Source of the DNA: Lysinibacillus capsici | GTDB lineage: Bacteria; Bacillota; Bacilli; Bacillales_A; Planococcaceae | Assembly (NCBI RefSeq): GCF_003367505.1 | Contig: NZ_PXXX01000015.1 | Span: 124,001-188,000, forward strand | Reading direction: 5' to 3' | DNA: 64,000 nucleotides | The notes under the pieces: model-generated | Seen by the model: the letters and a program-made list of their open reading frames with translations, nothing else | What the model was told of the DNA's origin: nothing | Database searches by the model: none | Program-made: the position numbers and the translations under genes | Shown: one piece after another, positions 1 through 9,209 of the stretch | Layout of the letters: each line of letters begins with the position of its first letter | How positions within the stretch are numbered: the first letter of the stretch is position 1

Positions 1-222
1 GACACGTGAAGCAGCACTAATGGTAAAGGCTTGGAACGGAGAAACCCCCGAATCGCCCTCTCTTTTTTCTACAATTAAACGAAACATTTCAGGAAAAAGA
101 CGAATTTGTACAAACTTCGTACCGAATGAAAAATATAGTCCTGCTGCTAAAAGTAAGATAATGAGGATATATGTCCATAAAATATTATTTCCACTGTCAA
201 CTATTGTTGAGATCCATTCCAT
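1..222 (-). CDS. Amino-acid:sodium symporter (AGCS/AlsT family), N-terminal part only
   Basis: The minus strand encodes MEWISTIVDSGNNILWTYIL and about 54 further residues before the window ends. The short N-terminus, the first membrane helix (about residues 14-32) and the following FVQIRLFPEMFRLIVEKR segment are typical of AGCS sodium:alanine/glycine symporters. This family imports small neutral amino acids with sodium across the plasma membrane. An AAAGGAGG site lies 7-8 bases upstream of the ATG at 222. The gene is divergent from the racemase/peptidase locus that begins at 447. Only about 74 residues are visible, so substrate cannot be stated; the family call is fairly secure. Confidence 0.8.
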   Translation of the reverse strand, partial: MEWISTIVDSGNNILWTYILIILLLAAGLYFSFGTKFVQIRLFPEMFRLIVEKREGDSGVSPFQAFTISAASRV

Positions 223-376
223 AAGTTGTCCTCCTTTCACAATACGCTTTAGTCTACACTGTTTTTTTATTAAAAATCAACTTTTCTAAAATAATGAATT
301 ATACTAAAATTTTGATATTTATAATTTATTAATTGAGAAAACTGATTTTATCTACTATTTTCCAATCCTTGTATAT

Positions 377-422
377 TATTTTTGGAAAATTCTCTTATTT
401 TTGTGTGAGGGAGGCGTATAAT
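377..422 (+). promoter_or_regulatory. Putative promoter -10 and CodY-like box before the peptide locus
   Basis: A perfect TATAAT lies at 417-422, about 25 bases before the racemase start; the -35 is weak. The 15 bases at 377-391 (TATTTTTGGAAAATT) differ at three positions from the CodY consensus AATTTTCWGAAAATT. In B. subtilis the dpp operon is repressed by CodY, so CodY control here would be expected. The site match is by eye only and is tentative. Confidence 0.35.
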
Positions 423-446
423 AATAGAAAAAGGAGTGATGTAGAC

Positions 447-1145
447 ATGAAAACAATCGGCTTAATCGGTGGGATGAGCTGGGAGTCATCTGCTGAATAT
501 TACAGACTTATCAATGAACAGGTTAAACATAGGCTAGGGGGCCTACACTCTGCGAAATGTATTTTGTTTAGTGTAGATTTCCAGCAAATTGAGCATTTTC
601 AAGCTAACGGGGAGTGGGACAAAGCAGGTGAGGTTCTAGCTCAAGCTGCACAAGCACTTGAGCGGGCAGGCGCAGACCTAGTCATCATTTGTACCAATAC
701 AATGCATAAGGTCATTGATGTTATCGAGTCAGCTATAACCATCCCTATTTTACATATTGCGGATGCCACAGCTAAGCAAATCAAAGAAGCGGGGTTAAAG
801 AAAATAGCGCTTCTTGGCACAAAGTACACAATGGAGCAAGCGTTTTATAAGGCAAGGGTAGAAAGCTTTGCCATAGAGGTGATTGTGCCTGACAGCAACG
901 ACCGAATGGAAGTAAACCGAATTATTTACGATGAATTGTGTCTTGGGACCATTGTACCAGCATCTAAAACGTACTATAGCCAAGTGATCGAGGAGCTTGT
1001 ACATGCGGGGGCGCAAGGGGTAATTTTGGGCTGTACGGAAATCGGCTTACTGATTCAGCAGGAGGATGTCAGCATTCCCGTGTTTGATACAACGGCTATC
1101 CATGCACAGGCTGCTGTGTTAATGGCGATTCAGGAGGATGCATAA
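447..1145 (+). CDS. Aspartate/glutamate (amino acid) racemase family protein
   Basis: A 232-residue protein beginning MKTIGLIGGMSWESSAEYY, as usual for cytoplasmic PLP-independent Asp/Glu racemases of the RacX/YgeA type. The two catalytic cysteines are visible: Cys82 in VIICTNTMHK and Cys196 in GVILGCTEIG. These remove and return the alpha proton on opposite faces of the amino acid. I chose ATG 447 because AAAAAGGAG lies just upstream and the conserved fold starts there; a longer frame from 333 has no ribosome site and precedes the likely promoter. The stop is followed directly by the P1 peptidase. In a cell-wall-peptide locus it could interconvert D/L-Glu or D/L-Ala-derived products, perhaps standing in for the YkfB epimerase. 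Substrate is inference. Confidence 0.85.
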   Translation: MKTIGLIGGMSWESSAEYYRLINEQVKHRLGGLHSAKCILFSVDFQQIEHFQANGEWDKAGEVLAQAAQALERAGADLVIICTNTMHKVIDVIESAITIPILHIADATAKQIKEAGLKKIALLGTKYTMEQAFYKARVESFAIEVIVPDSNDRMEVNRIIYDELCLGTIVPASKTYYSQVIEELVHAGAQGVILGCTEIGLLIQQEDVSIPVFDTTAIHAQAAVLMAIQEDA

Positions 1146-1146
1146 T

Positions 1147-2205
1147 ATGCAGGGAAAAGTAAGACAATTGGGCATTAAAATTGGTGTGTTACCAGTTGGT
1201 CAGAAAAACTGCATCACCGATGTAGAAGGAGTTCAAGTGGGGCATGTGACATTGGATGAGCCATTAGATCAGAATGGGGCCTATGCGTGTACAGGCGTTA
1301 CAGCTATTTTACCGCATGGAGGCAATGTATTTCAGCAAAAGGTAACAGCGGCAAGCTATGTACTAAATGGCTTTGGGAAAACAACGGGACTTGTGCAAGT
1401 GAATGAACTAGGTGTACTGGAATCGCCCATTATGTTAACCAATACTTTTGGCGTACCCGCTGTGACACAAGGTACATTAAGCTATATGCTTGATAGGAAT
1501 GAAGACATTGGACTGACAACAGGAACCATTAATCTCGTTGTGGGCGAGTGTAATGATAGTTATCTTAATTCGATTCGAGCTTGTCCAGTGACACCTGCGC
1601 ATGCCATAGAAGCCATTCGCCAAGCCTCTACAAAGACGGCACAGGAAGGCGCTGTTGGTGCAGGAAAAGGGATGATGTGTTTCGGCTACAAAGGAGGAAT
1701 TGGTTCTTCCTCTCGCATCGTCAAAGTAGAATCAAATGAAGTGAACTATACAGTAGGCTGCCTAGTTCTTAGTAACTTTGGTCAAGACAGGGAGTTTTTA
1801 GCTGAGCATTACAAAGTCTCAACTATGCAAAACCAATCTACTCTATCACCAACAGATGGCTCCATTATCATTGTCCTTGCGACAGATGCCCCGCTAAGTA
1901 ATCGACAATTAACACGTGTCATTAAACGCTGTGGTATCGGTTTGGGACGGACAGGCAGTCATTTTTCACATGGTAGTGGCGATATTGTAATTGGCTTCAC
2001 GACGGCACATTGTATTCCTCATACCGCTGATCAGCTTATTGAGACTAGAACTCAGCTTCGTGAGGAGCATCCCATCATGAATCAACTGTTTACAGCCGCA
2101 GCGGAAGCGACAGAGGAAGCGATACTAAATTCATTATCCCAAGCTAAGACAACAACTGGCCGCAATGGTCATACAGTGCAAGCTTATTCCTTTCAACAGG
2201 CATAA
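1147..2205 (+). CDS. P1 family peptidase (DmpA / L-aminopeptidase-D-esterase, S58)
   Basis: A 352-residue Ntn-hydrolase-type aminopeptidase. The opening KIGVLPVGQKNCITDVEGVQVGHVTL and the GAVGAGKGMMCFGYKGGIGSSSR segment are hallmarks of the DmpA family. In that family the chain self-cleaves before the serine of the GGIGSSSR region to expose the nucleophile. Members cleave N-terminal L- or D-residues or beta-peptides. ATG 1138 is in frame but touches the AGGAGG site at 1132-1137. ATG 1147 is 9 bases away, so I take it as the start. Its position directly behind the racemase and before D-peptide hydrolases suggests work on cell-wall or D-amino-acid peptides; the true substrate is unknown. Confidence 0.88.
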   Translation: MQGKVRQLGIKIGVLPVGQKNCITDVEGVQVGHVTLDEPLDQNGAYACTGVTAILPHGGNVFQQKVTAASYVLNGFGKTTGLVQVNELGVLESPIMLTNTFGVPAVTQGTLSYMLDRNEDIGLTTGTINLVVGECNDSYLNSIRACPVTPAHAIEAIRQASTKTAQEGAVGAGKGMMCFGYKGGIGSSSRIVKVESNEVNYTVGCLVLSNFGQDREFLAEHYKVSTMQNQSTLSPTDGSIIIVLATDAPLSNRQLTRVIKRCGIGLGRTGSHFSHGSGDIVIGFTTAHCIPHTADQLIETRTQLREEHPIMNQLFTAAAEATEEAILNSLSQAKTTTGRNGHTVQAYSFQQA

Positions 2206-2212
2206 AAGAAAA

Positions 2213-2251
2213 GGCTATTGAAACAGCAATTGTGTTTCAATGGCTTTTTTT
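2213..2251 (+). terminator. Rho-independent terminator after racemase-peptidase pair
   Basis: GGCTATTGAAACA and TGTTTCAATGGC form a 12-bp stem (one G-U pair) with a short loop, followed by TTTTTTT. It lies 8 bases after the stop of the P1 peptidase. The rest of the 287-base gap to 2493 holds AT-rich sequence with no further gene seen. Confidence 0.8.
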
Positions 2252-2492
2252 AGGCCACCAAACAGGTTTCGTTAATTTTTTAGCATGAGCGAGCTATAAG
2301 ATGAATAAAATTCTTAATTAGAGGATATAAGTGGTTTTTCGACCCGTCAATTGCTGGAATATGTATCATTGTAAGAATATATCCATTATTTTGTAATTAT
2401 TCTTTTTTTATCTAGTCAATGGTAGAGAGATATGATAACATTCAACTTAAAAAACTGAATTATCTAACTATTTAAAGGAGGGTTCTGTTATT

Positions 2493-3224
2493 ATGAACCT
2501 TTTTCAACCGATAGCACCCTCTCTAAATGGAAGCCCCTCGCCATCACCAGTTGTCTGTGAAAACAATGAGCCGCTTATCCAGCTTACAGGTGCTCATCCT
2601 AGGATATTTATGGAACCCATCTACTATCAGCAACAGATTTCTAATAGTTTACGAGTTATTCATGTAAGAGAAGGAGTCTATGAGCGTTTGCAACAGGTGT
2701 TAACATTATTACCTCAAGAGTATTGCTTATTACTTTATGATGGCTATCGCCCATTTCAAGTACAGCAGCATTTGTTTAGCCATTTTTCTCAGCAATTAGC
2801 AAAAAGGATGCCGCAGTTAACATCACAAGAGATTATGCAGGCGACCAAAAAATATGTAGCATTTCCAAGTAAAGAAGCAGCCCATTTAGCCCCCCATTTA
2901 ACAGGGGGTGCCATCGATGTAACATTGGCTGATGTTCATGGTAAAGCCCTCGATCTTGGGACAGCGTTTGATGAAATGAATGAAAAATCCGCGACCCGTT
3001 ATTTTGAACAACATACGCATGAAAATCCGCTTGCCTGTCAGTACCGACGTTTGCTGTATAACTGTATGACACTTGCTGGATTTACGAACTATGCGGAGGA
3101 ATGGTGGCATTATGATTATGGCAATGTGGCATGGGCTAGACGTGTTCAAGCACAGGCAGCGCATTACGGAGCAGTACACGCAACAATTCAAAATCACCAT
3201 GTAAAGGAGTTTCGATTTCTATGA
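2493..3224 (+). CDS. D-alanyl-D-alanine dipeptidase (VanX-like, M15D)
   Basis: A 243-residue zinc dipeptidase. The VanX signature is intact: Arg86 in YDGYRPFQ, the zinc ligands His135 and Asp142 in HLTGGAID, and Glu203 and His206 in EEWWHYDYGN. The family hydrolyses D-Ala-D-Ala. No signal peptide is seen, so it acts in the cytoplasm. An AAAGGAGG site lies 11 bases before the ATG. The 3' end overlaps the DppA-like gene by 4 bases (ATGA), so the two are co-translated. In this setting it most likely releases D-Ala from imported wall fragments for use as nutrient or for recycling, not for vancomycin resistance, because VanH/VanA partners are absent. Confidence 0.88.
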   Translation: MNLFQPIAPSLNGSPSPSPVVCENNEPLIQLTGAHPRIFMEPIYYQQQISNSLRVIHVREGVYERLQQVLTLLPQEYCLLLYDGYRPFQVQQHLFSHFSQQLAKRMPQLTSQEIMQATKKYVAFPSKEAAHLAPHLTGGAIDVTLADVHGKALDLGTAFDEMNEKSATRYFEQHTHENPLACQYRRLLYNCMTLAGFTNYAEEWWHYDYGNVAWARRVQAQAAHYGAVHATIQNHHVKEFRFL

Positions 3225-4015
3225 AAGTTTATATTAGTGCAGATATTGAAGGGATTACAGGTACAACTTCGTGGAGTGAGACCGAGTTAAACGCACCTGA
3301 CTATCAGTTTTTCCAAAGACAAATGACACGTGAAGTAGAAGCTGCCATTGAAGGAGCGATAGCGGGGGGCGCAACCGAAATTTTAGTAAAGGACGCACAT
3401 GATTCAGCCCGCAATCTAGACATTTCCAATTTACCAATCAACTGTAAAGTTATCCGTGGCTGGACATACGACCCTATGTGTATGGTAGCGGGTCTCGATA
3501 AAAGCTTCGATCGTGCTATTTTTATCGGTTATCACAGCAAGGGTGGCAGTGAGCGTAACCCACTAGCCCATACACTTTGCACATACGCGGATGTCAAAAT
3601 CAATGGCGAATATGCGAGTGAATTTCTGATCAATACCTATGCAGCAGCCTTACACGGTGTTCCTGTGTCCTTTGTGAGTGGGGATGTGGGGTTGACAGAA
3701 GAGATTCAAACCGTAAACGAACACATTGTCACATTTGCTACTAAGGAAGGAATCGGCAATGCGACGATTAGTGTCAGTCCACAACTAACTATCATGGAAA
3801 CCAAGCGACTGGTAGAGTCTTCTATGAAGGTTCCGCGTACCGCATTACAGGTAACGTTGCCAGAACACTTTAGGGTAGAGCTTATTTATCGTGATCATAC
3901 ACGAGCCTATCGTAATTCATTTTATCCAAATGCCAAATTCAAACCGCATAATACCGTGGAGTTCATGACCCATGATTTTTATGAGGTGCTGCGTGTCCTG
4001 CAATTTTTAACATGA
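3221..4015 (+). CDS. dppA: D-aminopeptidase DppA-like (M55)
   Basis: A 264-residue M55 zinc D-aminopeptidase. The metal ligands of B. subtilis DppA can be placed: Asp8 and Glu10 in SADIEG, His60 in VKDAH, His105 in IGYHS and Glu134 in NGEYASE. DppA removes N-terminal D-residues, notably D-Ala-D-Ala and D-Ala-Gly-Gly, and forms a cytoplasmic decamer. The ATG lies inside the stop of the VanX-like gene with an AAAGGAG site ahead of it. Having two D-Ala-peptide hydrolases side by side, followed by the importer, marks this as a muropeptide-utilisation locus. Confidence in family is high. Confidence 0.9.
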   Translation: MKVYISADIEGITGTTSWSETELNAPDYQFFQRQMTREVEAAIEGAIAGGATEILVKDAHDSARNLDISNLPINCKVIRGWTYDPMCMVAGLDKSFDRAIFIGYHSKGGSERNPLAHTLCTYADVKINGEYASEFLINTYAAALHGVPVSFVSGDVGLTEEIQTVNEHIVTFATKEGIGNATISVSPQLTIMETKRLVESSMKVPRTALQVTLPEHFRVELIYRDHTRAYRNSFYPNAKFKPHNTVEFMTHDFYEVLRVLQFLT

Positions 4016-4082
4016 TGGAAAGGTTTAGGGGGAGCTTTTATATCAAGTGAGGATTCTAATTCATGAAAGGTGAGAAGTGATC

Positions 4083-4155
4083 AAAAAAGTGGTGGACCCG
4101 CTCAAAAAGCAGTGGGACACGCTGTCTGAGTGGTTTGATAGTTGATAGAACCAAA
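4083..4155 (+). repeat. Degenerate 21-bp-period repeat (remnant of GGATAG array family)
   Basis: The motifs GGACCC (4094), GGACAC (4115), TGATAG (4136) and TGATAG (4143) occur at 21, 21 and 7 bases. Each of the first two is preceded by AGTGG or CAGTG and followed by CTCAAAA or CTGTCTG. The first three match the phase and flanks of the clean arrays at 22.7, 33.0 and 52.6 kb, so this looks like a decayed or variant member. No gene was seen in the 303 bases between 4015 and the importer start. Confidence 0.5.
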
Positions 4156-4244
4156 AATTTAATCTCATAACTGTGACAATGAGTATGTACCGTTGTTCAT
4201 TTCATCGATAGATGGTCGATTTAGACAGACCTAGCTTATGTTTG

Positions 4245-4292
4245 AATGATCCTATTGAAGATGCAATCCATCCTACCAATAGGATTTTCATT
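4245..4292 (+). terminator. Hairpin before the binding-protein gene
   Basis: ATCCTATTG (4249-4257) pairs with CAATAGGAT (4277-4285), extended by AATG/CATT, followed by a short T-rich stretch. It may end transcripts coming from the dppA-like gene or act as an attenuator just upstream of the importer genes. The loop is long (19 bases) and the T tract weak. Confidence 0.45.
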
Positions 4293-4318
4293 ATAAAAAG
4301 ATGACTAGGGGGATGCTT

Positions 4319-6142
4319 GTGAGAAAATATTGGTTGCTGTTCGTATGTCTGGTCGTATTATTTTGTGTAGCCTGTAATGACAAGTCAGCGAGTGAAAAAG
4401 CATCGGAATATCGAGTGGTGTATTCAGGGGAAATTAAAACGTTAAATTATTTAAAGACGTCAGAAACAAATGAATTTGCGGTAGCTGCGAATATGGTGGA
4501 TGGGCTCATTGAATATGACAACTATGGGGTGGTCCAGCCAGGATTAGCGAAAGAGTGGTCTGCGAATGAGGATGCTACGGTGTGGACATTCAAGTTGCGT
4601 GATGACGCAAAATGGGTGACACATGAGGGCAAGGAATATGCAGATGTTGTGGCACAAGACTTTGTGGATGGCTTACACTATGTGCTTGATGCTAAAAATG
4701 AATCGTCGACAGCTTGGATTGCGACGGTGGTGAAAAATGGGGAAGCCTTCTATAATGGCGAGATGAACGATTTCAAGGAGGTAGGCATAAAGGCGCTAGA
4801 TGAACATACAGTAGAATATACTTTAGAGGCGCCGACACCCTATTTTCTTTCTATGTTGAATTATGTTTGTTTCTTCCCTGTGAATGGCAAGTTCATTGCG
4901 GAAAAGGGAGAGGATTTTGGCACAACACGTGAAAACTTCCTCTATAACGGTGCCTATATTTTAGATAAATTTGAGCCACAAAATGAACGCGTTCTTGTGA
5001 AAAATGAAACGTACTGGGATAAAGACAAGGTGCTGATTGACCGTATTCGCTATAAATACAATAAAGAGGCGGCAACTGTGGCGCCTGAGCTGTTTTTACG
5101 TGGCGAAATCGATTCGGCTAGTATCCCGACCTCCATCATTGATGAATGGTTTAAAGATGAAAAGAAAAAATCTCAGGTTCGTCAAACACAAAATAACTTC
5201 TATACCTACTTTTATGCACTCAACTTCAACCCACAATTTGACGCACAATACGAGCCTGATAACTGGAAAATCGCCGTCAATAATAAAGATTTCCGCAAAT
5301 CCTTATTCCATGCGCTTGACCGTGTCTCCGCGATGCTAACGGTTGAGCCATATAATCCAGCAGATTTGCTGAGCAATACCATTACACCGAAAAACTTTGT
5401 TGATGTGGAAGGAGTGGATTATACACAACTAGCACCCCTTACATCCATTTCCAATGAGGATTCCTTCAATAAAGAGCTGGCCCTAGAGTATAAAGAAAAA
5501 GCAAAAACAGCGTTAGCAGGTAAGGCCACATTCCCTGTAAAGGTTTTAATGCCTTATAACGCTGGTATGCCAGATTGGGCTAATCGCTCTCAAGTAGTCG
5601 AGCAGCAAATGGAAAAACTACTAGGGACAGATTATGTCGACATTATTGTAGAGGCTGGTCCATCGACAGGCTTTTTATCAGAGGTACGTCGTCCAGGTAA
5701 ATTTGCACTCTTAGAGGCGAACTGGGGTCCTGATTTTGCAGATCCATCTACGTATACAGATCCTTTCACAGTAGATGGTACTTACAATAAACCAGAATTA
5801 GCAGAGGGCTATAAAGAGGCGAATGGTAAAACAACTTATCAAAATCTTGTGGATCAAGCGAAAGAAACAATTGACACAGCCAAACGCTATGAGCTATTTG
5901 CGAAGGCAGAAGCGTTTTTAATTGAGGAAGCCTTTGTTATTCCATATTCAGTTGGTGGTAGTGGCTATATGGCATCTAAATTAAATCCATTCGAGGCGCA
6001 ATATTCGCCATTTGGTGTAACTGCAGAGAAATTTAAAGGCCAGCAAGTGCTAGAAAAGCCAATGAGTAATGAAGAATTTAAAAAAGCGCTTGCTGAGTGG
6101 GAGGAAGAACGTGCGGAAGCACTAGCCAATGCTGAAAAGTAG
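4319..6142 (+). CDS. dppE: Peptide-binding lipoprotein of Dpp/Opp ABC importer (SBP_bac_5)
   Basis: A roughly 607-residue extracytoplasmic peptide-binding protein. It opens with a lipoprotein signal, a hydrophobic stretch and the lipobox FCVAC, so it is anchored to the outer face of the membrane by a lipidated Cys. The family pattern VYSGEIKTLNYLKTSETNE, then NMVDGLIEYDNYG, then LAKEWSANEDATVWTFKLRDDAKW, is classical for OppA/DppE. AGGGGG at 4306-4311 is 7 bases before GTG 4319, whereas the in-frame ATG 4301 has no ribosome site, so GTG 4319 is preferred. It heads the permease/ATPase operon. B. subtilis DppE binds murein tripeptides and dipeptides; the same role is inferred from the neighbours. 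Confidence 0.9.
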   Translation: MRKYWLLFVCLVVLFCVACNDKSASEKASEYRVVYSGEIKTLNYLKTSETNEFAVAANMVDGLIEYDNYGVVQPGLAKEWSANEDATVWTFKLRDDAKWVTHEGKEYADVVAQDFVDGLHYVLDAKNESSTAWIATVVKNGEAFYNGEMNDFKEVGIKALDEHTVEYTLEAPTPYFLSMLNYVCFFPVNGKFIAEKGEDFGTTRENFLYNGAYILDKFEPQNERVLVKNETYWDKDKVLIDRIRYKYNKEAATVAPELFLRGEIDSASIPTSIIDEWFKDEKKKSQVRQTQNNFYTYFYALNFNPQFDAQYEPDNWKIAVNNKDFRKSLFHALDRVSAMLTVEPYNPADLLSNTITPKNFVDVEGVDYTQLAPLTSISNEDSFNKELALEYKEKAKTALAGKATFPVKVLMPYNAGMPDWANRSQVVEQQMEKLLGTDYVDIIVEAGPSTGFLSEVRRPGKFALLEANWGPDFADPSTYTDPFTVDGTYNKPELAEGYKEANGKTTYQNLVDQAKETIDTAKRYELFAKAEAFLIEEAFVIPYSVGGSGYMASKLNPFEAQYSPFGVTAEKFKGQQVLEKPMSNEEFKKALAEWEEERAEALANAEK

Positions 6143-6160
6143 TAGAATTTCGTAGATGAA

Positions 6161-6205
6161 AAGGAGATACCGAAAAGAATAGTCGGCATCTCCTTTCGTC
6201 TTTTT
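6161..6205 (+). terminator. Intercistronic hairpin between binding protein and permease
   Basis: AAGGAGATACCG (6161-6172) pairs with CGGCATCTCCTT (6184-6195), with one A-C mismatch, followed by TCGTCTTTTT. It lies inside the operon, so it probably attenuates or stabilises transcripts and lets the binding protein be made in excess over the permeases, a common arrangement in ABC import operons. Confidence 0.6.
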
Positions 6206-6224
6206 GACAAAGGAGGATGGCGCG

Positions 6225-7169
6225 ATGTTGCAGTATATAGGAAAACGACTCTTACAATCCGTTTTAACCCTTTTTATTATCATCACCATTGTCTTTTCAT
6301 TATTACGGCTAATGCCAGAGGAAGGCTATTTAGGAGCAGCAGCTGATAAAATGTCACCTGCTCAGCAGGAAATTTACTTAACAAGTCTCGGCTTGCGAGA
6401 CCCAATCCTTGTCCAACTAGGGAATTTTTACAAGAATTTACTGCAGGGGGATTTGGGTAAATCAGTGACTTATCGTACCGATGTCCCAGTAGTGACGATT
6501 ATTGCAGATAAAATCACGTATTCTCTGCTCTTTGGTTTAGGAGCAGTGGGTTTATCACTCCTGATTGGTGTGCCGTTAGGAATAATGATGGCCTATCGTA
6601 AGGGACGTTGGCTGGATCGACTTGGGACAGGCTATATCGTATTTGTTGTTGCAGTCCCTGCAGCGGTTTATTACTTAGTTATTCAAATGTATATTACAGA
6701 ACTCTTTCAATTACCGATGCTGTTTGATGAATACAGGCCGATTACTTGGATTCTTCCACTTACGTCAATGGCATTGGCGCCAACTGCCTCCTACGCGATG
6801 TGGATGCGACGCTATATGGTGGATGAACTGAACAAGGACTATATTAAGCTGGCTAGGGCAAAGGGCGTAAAGGAGCGGACACTGATGTTCAAACATGTAT
6901 TACGTAATGCCTTTATTCCCATGGCACAATATTTACCTGCAACGATTCTGTTTACGATTACAGGCTCGATTTATATAGAGTCGTTGTATTCCATTCCAGG
7001 GATGGGGGGCTTACTTGTGGATGCTATTCAGCGACAGGATAATACGATTGTGCAAGGCCTAGTGTTAGTGTTCTCTTCCCTTGGTATTATTGGCCTTATT
7101 TTAGGGGATATTGCCATGGCACTTGTCGACCCTCGTATTAAATTAGGCAAGGGAGGGGGTGTGCGTTAA
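6225..7169 (+). CDS. dppB: Peptide ABC transporter permease (DppB/OppB)
   Basis: A 314-residue integral membrane subunit with N-terminal MLQYIGKRLLQSVLTLFIIITIVFSLLRLMPE, typical of DppB/OppB, and the EAA-loop segment LARAKGVKERTLMFKHVLRNAFIP that contacts the ATPases. About six membrane helices are visible. AGGAGG at 6211-6216 sets the start at ATG 6225; the longer frame from 6204 begins within the hairpin tail. It forms the membrane channel with the next gene, whose ATG overlaps this stop (TAATG). Confidence 0.93.
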   Translation: MLQYIGKRLLQSVLTLFIIITIVFSLLRLMPEEGYLGAAADKMSPAQQEIYLTSLGLRDPILVQLGNFYKNLLQGDLGKSVTYRTDVPVVTIIADKITYSLLFGLGAVGLSLLIGVPLGIMMAYRKGRWLDRLGTGYIVFVVAVPAAVYYLVIQMYITELFQLPMLFDEYRPITWILPLTSMALAPTASYAMWMRRYMVDELNKDYIKLARAKGVKERTLMFKHVLRNAFIPMAQYLPATILFTITGSIYIESLYSIPGMGGLLVDAIQRQDNTIVQGLVLVFSSLGIIGLILGDIAMALVDPRIKLGKGGGVR

Positions 7170-8143
7170 TGGGGATGTATACAGATGAAATCAATAATAT
7201 TTCAAATAAATCACGTGAAACCTTATTTGAATTTGCCGAAGTGGACGCAAGACAGGCGGAGGAAACGGGCTATTCAAATTATTCTTATTGGCGGTCTACA
7301 TGGCAATCCTTTTTGAAAAATCGACTGGCCGTTTTTTTATTAGTTGGGGTGATCATCATTGTTGGCTTTACGATTCTACAGCCCTATTTACCTGCGCAAA
7401 AATCACCAACTGAAATTTACTTGGATGAACAAACAGGGATGCAGGCACGTAATATTGCACCTAGTGCAGAATTTTGGTTTGGCACGAATTCAATCGGTCA
7501 GGATTTATGGTCTCGTATTTGGGCGGGGACGAGAACCTCACTCTTTATTGGCTGTGTTGTCGCCTTAGTGGAGGCAGTGGTGGGCATTACAATTGGCACG
7601 CTATGGGGCTTTTCACGGAAATTAGAAGCGCCTATTACACAGCTTTATAATGTTGTCGATAATATCCCCACAACCATTGTGCTCATTTTAATGTCCTATA
7701 TCTTACGGCCAAGTATTTCAACAATTATTATTGCCATGTGTATTACGGGATGGGTGGAAATGGCGAGGTTTATCCGCAATCAAATTGTTATTTTGCGTGA
7801 CCGCGAATACAATCTAGCCTCGAAGTGCTTAGGCACACCTGATTATCGTATTATCCTAAAAAATCTATTACCTTATTTAATTTCTGTCATTATGCTACGC
7901 ATGAGCTTAGCGATACCCTTTGCAATTGGGGCCGAAGTCTTTTTGACGTATATTGGCTTAGGGCTTCCGATCAGTGAGCCATCATTAGGAAATTTAATTA
8001 ATGAAGGACGTGTCCTTATGATGTCACCAGATCTACGGTATCAGCTTATTTTCCCGAGTATTGTGCTAAGCGTTATTACGATCGCATTTTATATTATTGG
8101 TAATTCCTTTGCAGATGCAGCAGATCCGAAAAACCATGTATAA
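7169..8143 (+). CDS. dppC: Peptide ABC transporter permease (DppC/OppC)
   Basis: A 324-residue partner permease. A cytoplasmic N-terminal stretch of about 50 residues precedes the first helix (FLLVGVIIIVGFTIL), as usual in DppC/OppC. The NTFGTNSIGQDLWSRI-type motif appears here as FGTNSIGQDLWSRIWAGTRTSL, and the EAA loop as LASKCLGTPDYRIILKNLLPYL. It overlaps the dppB-like stop by one base and sits just ahead of the ATPase genes, so it is translationally coupled in one operon. Confidence 0.93.
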   Translation: MGMYTDEINNISNKSRETLFEFAEVDARQAEETGYSNYSYWRSTWQSFLKNRLAVFLLVGVIIIVGFTILQPYLPAQKSPTEIYLDEQTGMQARNIAPSAEFWFGTNSIGQDLWSRIWAGTRTSLFIGCVVALVEAVVGITIGTLWGFSRKLEAPITQLYNVVDNIPTTIVLILMSYILRPSISTIIIAMCITGWVEMARFIRNQIVILRDREYNLASKCLGTPDYRIILKNLLPYLISVIMLRMSLAIPFAIGAEVFLTYIGLGLPISEPSLGNLINEGRVLMMSPDLRYQLIFPSIVLSVITIAFYIIGNSFADAADPKNHV

Positions 8144-8156
8144 GGAGAGGAAGCGA

Positions 8157-9209
8157 GTGACATTGAAAAAATCAAGCATATTAGGCATCCAAAATTTAGT
8201 GATTCAGTTTACGCTACGTGGTCGAATTTTAACAGCGATTCGCGGTATTTCACTCGACCTTTACAAGGGAGAGAGCTTAGCCATTGTGGGTGAATCAGGT
8301 TCGGGTAAATCCGTGCTGATGAAATCCATTATGGGCTTGCTCGATAAAAATGGTCGTATTAAGCAGGGGCAAATTATTTACAATGCACAGGATTTAGGCA
8401 AATTCACAACAGAGCAAGAATGGCTAGGGATTCGTGGTAAGGAAATAGCGATGGTGACACAGGATCCGATGACATCGTTAAACCCGCTCAAAACCATTGG
8501 AAAGCAAATTGAAGAATGTGTGGTTATGCATCAAGGCTTAAGAGGTAAGGAAGCCTATGCAGAAACATTAAAACTGTTAACAGATGTCGGAATTACCGAT
8601 GTGCAAAAGCGCTATAAGCAATACCCGCATGAATTTTCAGGAGGGATGCGCCAACGTATCGTTATTGCGATTGCCATTGCGTGTAAGCCGAATATTTTAA
8701 TATGTGATGAGCCCACGACAGCTTTGGATGTAACCATTCAGGCACAAATTTTACAGCTCTTAAAAAATCTTCAGCAAAAATACGGCTTAACAATCGTCTA
8801 TATTACGCACGATTTAGGCGTAGTCGCAAAAGTGGCTGACCGTATTGCCGTGATGTACGCGGGTGATGTCATCGAGGTTGGGGAAACACATGAAATTTTC
8901 TTTCATAGTAAGCATCCTTATACGTGGGCGCTTATTTCCTCTTTACCACAGCTTGGCTCAAAAGGGGAACAATTGTATTCCATCAAGGGCACACCTCCGA
9001 ATCTTTTTCAGGAAATAAAGGGAGATGCCTTTGCCCCACGCAATCCATATGCATTGAAAATCGACTTTATCGAGCGGCCACCTTTTTTTCAGGTTAGTGA
9101 TACCCACTATGTTCGTACATGGTTATTAGACCCACTTGCACCAAAGGTAGAGCCTCCAGCAGCCTTACAAGCATTTTTTGCAGAGGGGAGGCAGTATGCG
9201 AATGACTGA
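8157..9209 (+). CDS. dppD: Peptide ABC transporter ATP-binding protein (DppD/OppD)
   Basis: A roughly 351-residue ATPase. Walker [10 protein letters not shown], signature FSGGMRQRI, Walker [13 protein letters not shown] and the switch THD are all intact. The C-terminal oligopeptide-transporter extension begins with [12 protein letters not shown]. The canonical C-terminal cysteine cluster of OppD proteins is not seen: the region after IKGTPPNL lacks the usual C-x-F-x-x-R-C pattern. AAGGAGAGG at 8142-8150 is 6 bases before GTG 8157, which I take as the start; the reading frame is open further upstream only within the permease gene. Heterodimerises with the next ATPase. Confidence 0.9.
   Translation: MTLKKSSILGIQNLVIQFTLRGRILTAIRGISLDLYKGESLAIVGESGSGKSVLMKSIMGLLDKNGRIKQGQIIYNAQDLGKFTTEQEWLGIRGKEIAMVTQDPMTSLNPLKTIGKQIEECVVMHQGLRGKEAYAETLKLLTDVGITDVQKRYKQYPHEFSGGMRQRIVIAIAIACKPNILICDEPTTALDVTIQAQILQLLKNLQQKYGLTIVYITHDLGVVAKVADRIAVMYAGDVIEVGETHEIFFHSKHPYTWALISSLPQLGSKGEQLYSIKGTPPNLFQEIKGDAFAPRNPYALKIDFIERPPFFQVSDTHYVRTWLLDPLAPKVEPPAALQAFFAEGRQYAND

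Noticed and set aside
333-446. N-terminal extension of the racemase from 333
   Set aside because: It runs through the putative -10 and CodY-like box and lacks a ribosome site; the conserved fold starts at 447.
2493-3224. Vancomycin resistance (vanX)
   Set aside because: The catalytic motif is VanX-like, but vanH/vanA and the VanRS regulators are absent and the neighbours are peptide-catabolism genes.
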